NCBI GenBank assembly: GCA_937941455.1 | Contig: CALDHM010000013.1 | Span: forward strand, 1-64,000 | From: an uncultured Pirellulaceae bacterium | GTDB lineage: Bacteria; Planctomycetota; Planctomycetia; Pirellulales; Pirellulaceae | DNA: 64,000 nucleotides | Direction of reading: 5' to 3' | Shown: piece after piece, positions 63,137-64,000 of the stretch | Position numbering within the stretch: position 1 is the first letter of the stretch | Layout of the letters: every line of letters starts with the position of its first letter | Notes under the pieces: generated by a model | Told to the model about the DNA's origin: nothing | Database searches by the model: none | The model's input: only the letters and a program-made list of their open reading frames with translations | Made by a program: the position numbers and the translations under genes

Positions 63137-64000
63137 TAGGGCCCGAACAGGGAATTATGGGCCGACTTGTCTTTGAATTTGGCGATGACTTTATTGGCCT
63201 CTTTCGGATAGCGGCGGCACTCCAGCAGGGCTGAAAGAATCAGTGGAGCGACGATCGTGGCGTCGGATTCGATCACGAACATCGGGGTTTTTTCGGTCAA
63301 CTTGTCCCAAGTAATTTTCTCATTGGGTGTCGCCCCAGAGTACGAACCGTAGGAAGTTGTGGAGTCGGAGATTTGGCAAAAATAGGCCCATGGTTTGGCT
63401 TTTTTCTGCAAATCATATTTGATTGAGGGGACGACACAGATCGGGAAATCTCCGGCGATTCCACCCCCGATTTGGAAGAAACCGCAGCCAGCCCCTTGCG
63501 ACAGTGTTTCATACTGATCGTAGAAGTCGGCCATGTATTCGATTCCCGATTTGACGATCGACGCCGAGCATTCACCGAGCTTGACATGGGACGCAAAGAT
63601 GTTGCCGAACGTCGAATCCTCATAGCCGGGCACGACGATTGGCAGGTTGGCTTGGGCAGCCGCCAGCAGCCAAGACTCCTCGGCCTTCCCCTCGTGCATT
63701 TTTTTGGGAAGCTTCAATACCAGCTCGTAAAAATACTCGTGCCAGAATCGTCGGGTGCCGTCCCGCGTGGCCGCCTCCCACATCGGCACAATCAAATGCT
63801 CGACAGCCCGGAAGGCTTCGTCCTCAGGAATGCTGGTGTCGGTGACGCGGCGATGACGCTCCTTGAGGATTTTCGTGTCGTCGGATTTTTTGAAGTAACG
63901 ATAATCGGGAAAGTCACGATAGCTGTGGTGCGCGACCAAGCGGAACAGAGATTCTTCCAGGTTCGCGCCTGTCGCCGAGATGCCATGCACTAGCCCCTCG
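63136..64000 (-). CDS. Deoxyhypusine synthase-like protein (5' end outside window)
   Basis: At least 288 residues are visible; the frame stays open to the right edge (EGLVHGISATGANLEES), so the N-terminus is cut off. It has the family's GANLEE, PIVVPGYEDSTFGN, GGGIAGDFPICVVPSI and SGATPNEKITWDKL, the last holding the Lys that forms the enzyme-substrate imine in eukaryotic deoxyhypusine synthase. Then comes VIESDATIVAPLILSALLE. Bacteria lack eIF5A, so the product is more likely a polyamine, such as homospermidine, or another spermidine-derived compound. Active-site retention suggests a working enzyme. Confidence 0.88.
   Translation of the reverse strand, partial: EGLVHGISATGANLEESLFRLVAHHSYRDFPDYRYFKKSDDTKILKERHRRVTDTSIPEDEAFRAVEHLIVPMWEAATRDGTRRFWHEYFYELVLKLPKKMHEGKAEESWLLAAAQANLPIVVPGYEDSTFGNIFASHVKLGECSASIVKSGIEYMADFYDQYETLSQGAGCGFFQIGGGIAGDFPICVVPSIKYDLQKKAKPWAYFCQISDSTTSYGSYSGATPNEKITWDKLTEKTPMFVIESDATIVAPLILSALLECRRYPKEANKVIAKFKDKSAHNSLFGP

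Overview
The window looks like chromosome of a planctomycete, most likely Pirellulales-type. The grounds are large secreted proteins (DUF11-type repeats, a PQQ-like propeller, MJ0042-like zinc-ribbon membrane proteins), paired M14 carboxypeptidases with acidic calcium-loop inserts, Tat-signal sugar isomerase and Gfo/Idh genes, an HTTM protein, a multiheme cytochrome, and loosely packed genes on both strands separated by a recurrent ~100-bp palindromic repeat. The genus cannot be named from the sequence. I see no rRNA, tRNA, CRISPR array, transposase or phage genes.

Layout. 1-8.8 kb: end of an unknown gene, a five-haem cytochrome c, the propionate genes prpC-prpB, ATP-type pckA, a polytopic membrane protein, and an NtrC-family sigma-54 activator. 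9.4-19 kb: FHA-GGDEF cyclase, two adjacent M14 genes (one intact, one lacking all three key catalytic positions), a Tat-exported TIM-barrel isomerase, an HTTM membrane pair, and a Gfo/Idh oxidoreductase. 19.3-42.2 kb is the centrepiece, a complex type II secretion (T2SS) locus: a BON-like exported protein, a lipoprotein translationally coupled to an enlarged secretin, a divergent gene for a ~2250-residue exported protein built from about 24 secretin-N-like units but with no secretin barrel, then gspE-F-G-H-I-J-K followed by a PilM/PilN-like GspL fusion and a PilO/PilP-like GspM/C fusion. 42.7-48.8 kb: a sugar-catabolic run (SSS symporter, GH38 mannosidase, PhyH dioxygenase, ribokinase). 48.9-64 kb: uvrA, a GT4 glycosyltransferase, a pseudo-trypsin membrane protein, a hypothetical protein, a PQQ-like propeller, Thermus-type isocitrate dehydrogenase, a DUF11 surface protein and a deoxyhypusine synthase-like gene cut by the window edge.

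How the parts fit. The T2SS genes form one functional set: the E/F/L/M-like platform drives assembly of the G-H-I-J-K pseudopilus through the secretin. The giant N-domain protein is placed so that it is probably an accessory periplasmic component. It is the best candidate here for an undescribed system. PrpBC, PckA and IDH touch the same part of central metabolism (propionate, oxaloacetate/PEP and TCA carbon), although the dehydratase step of the methylcitrate cycle is not in the window. Eight copies of a palindromic element with ~20-bp inverted ends lie in the intergenic spaces, one of them inside the T2SS operon between gspF and gspG.
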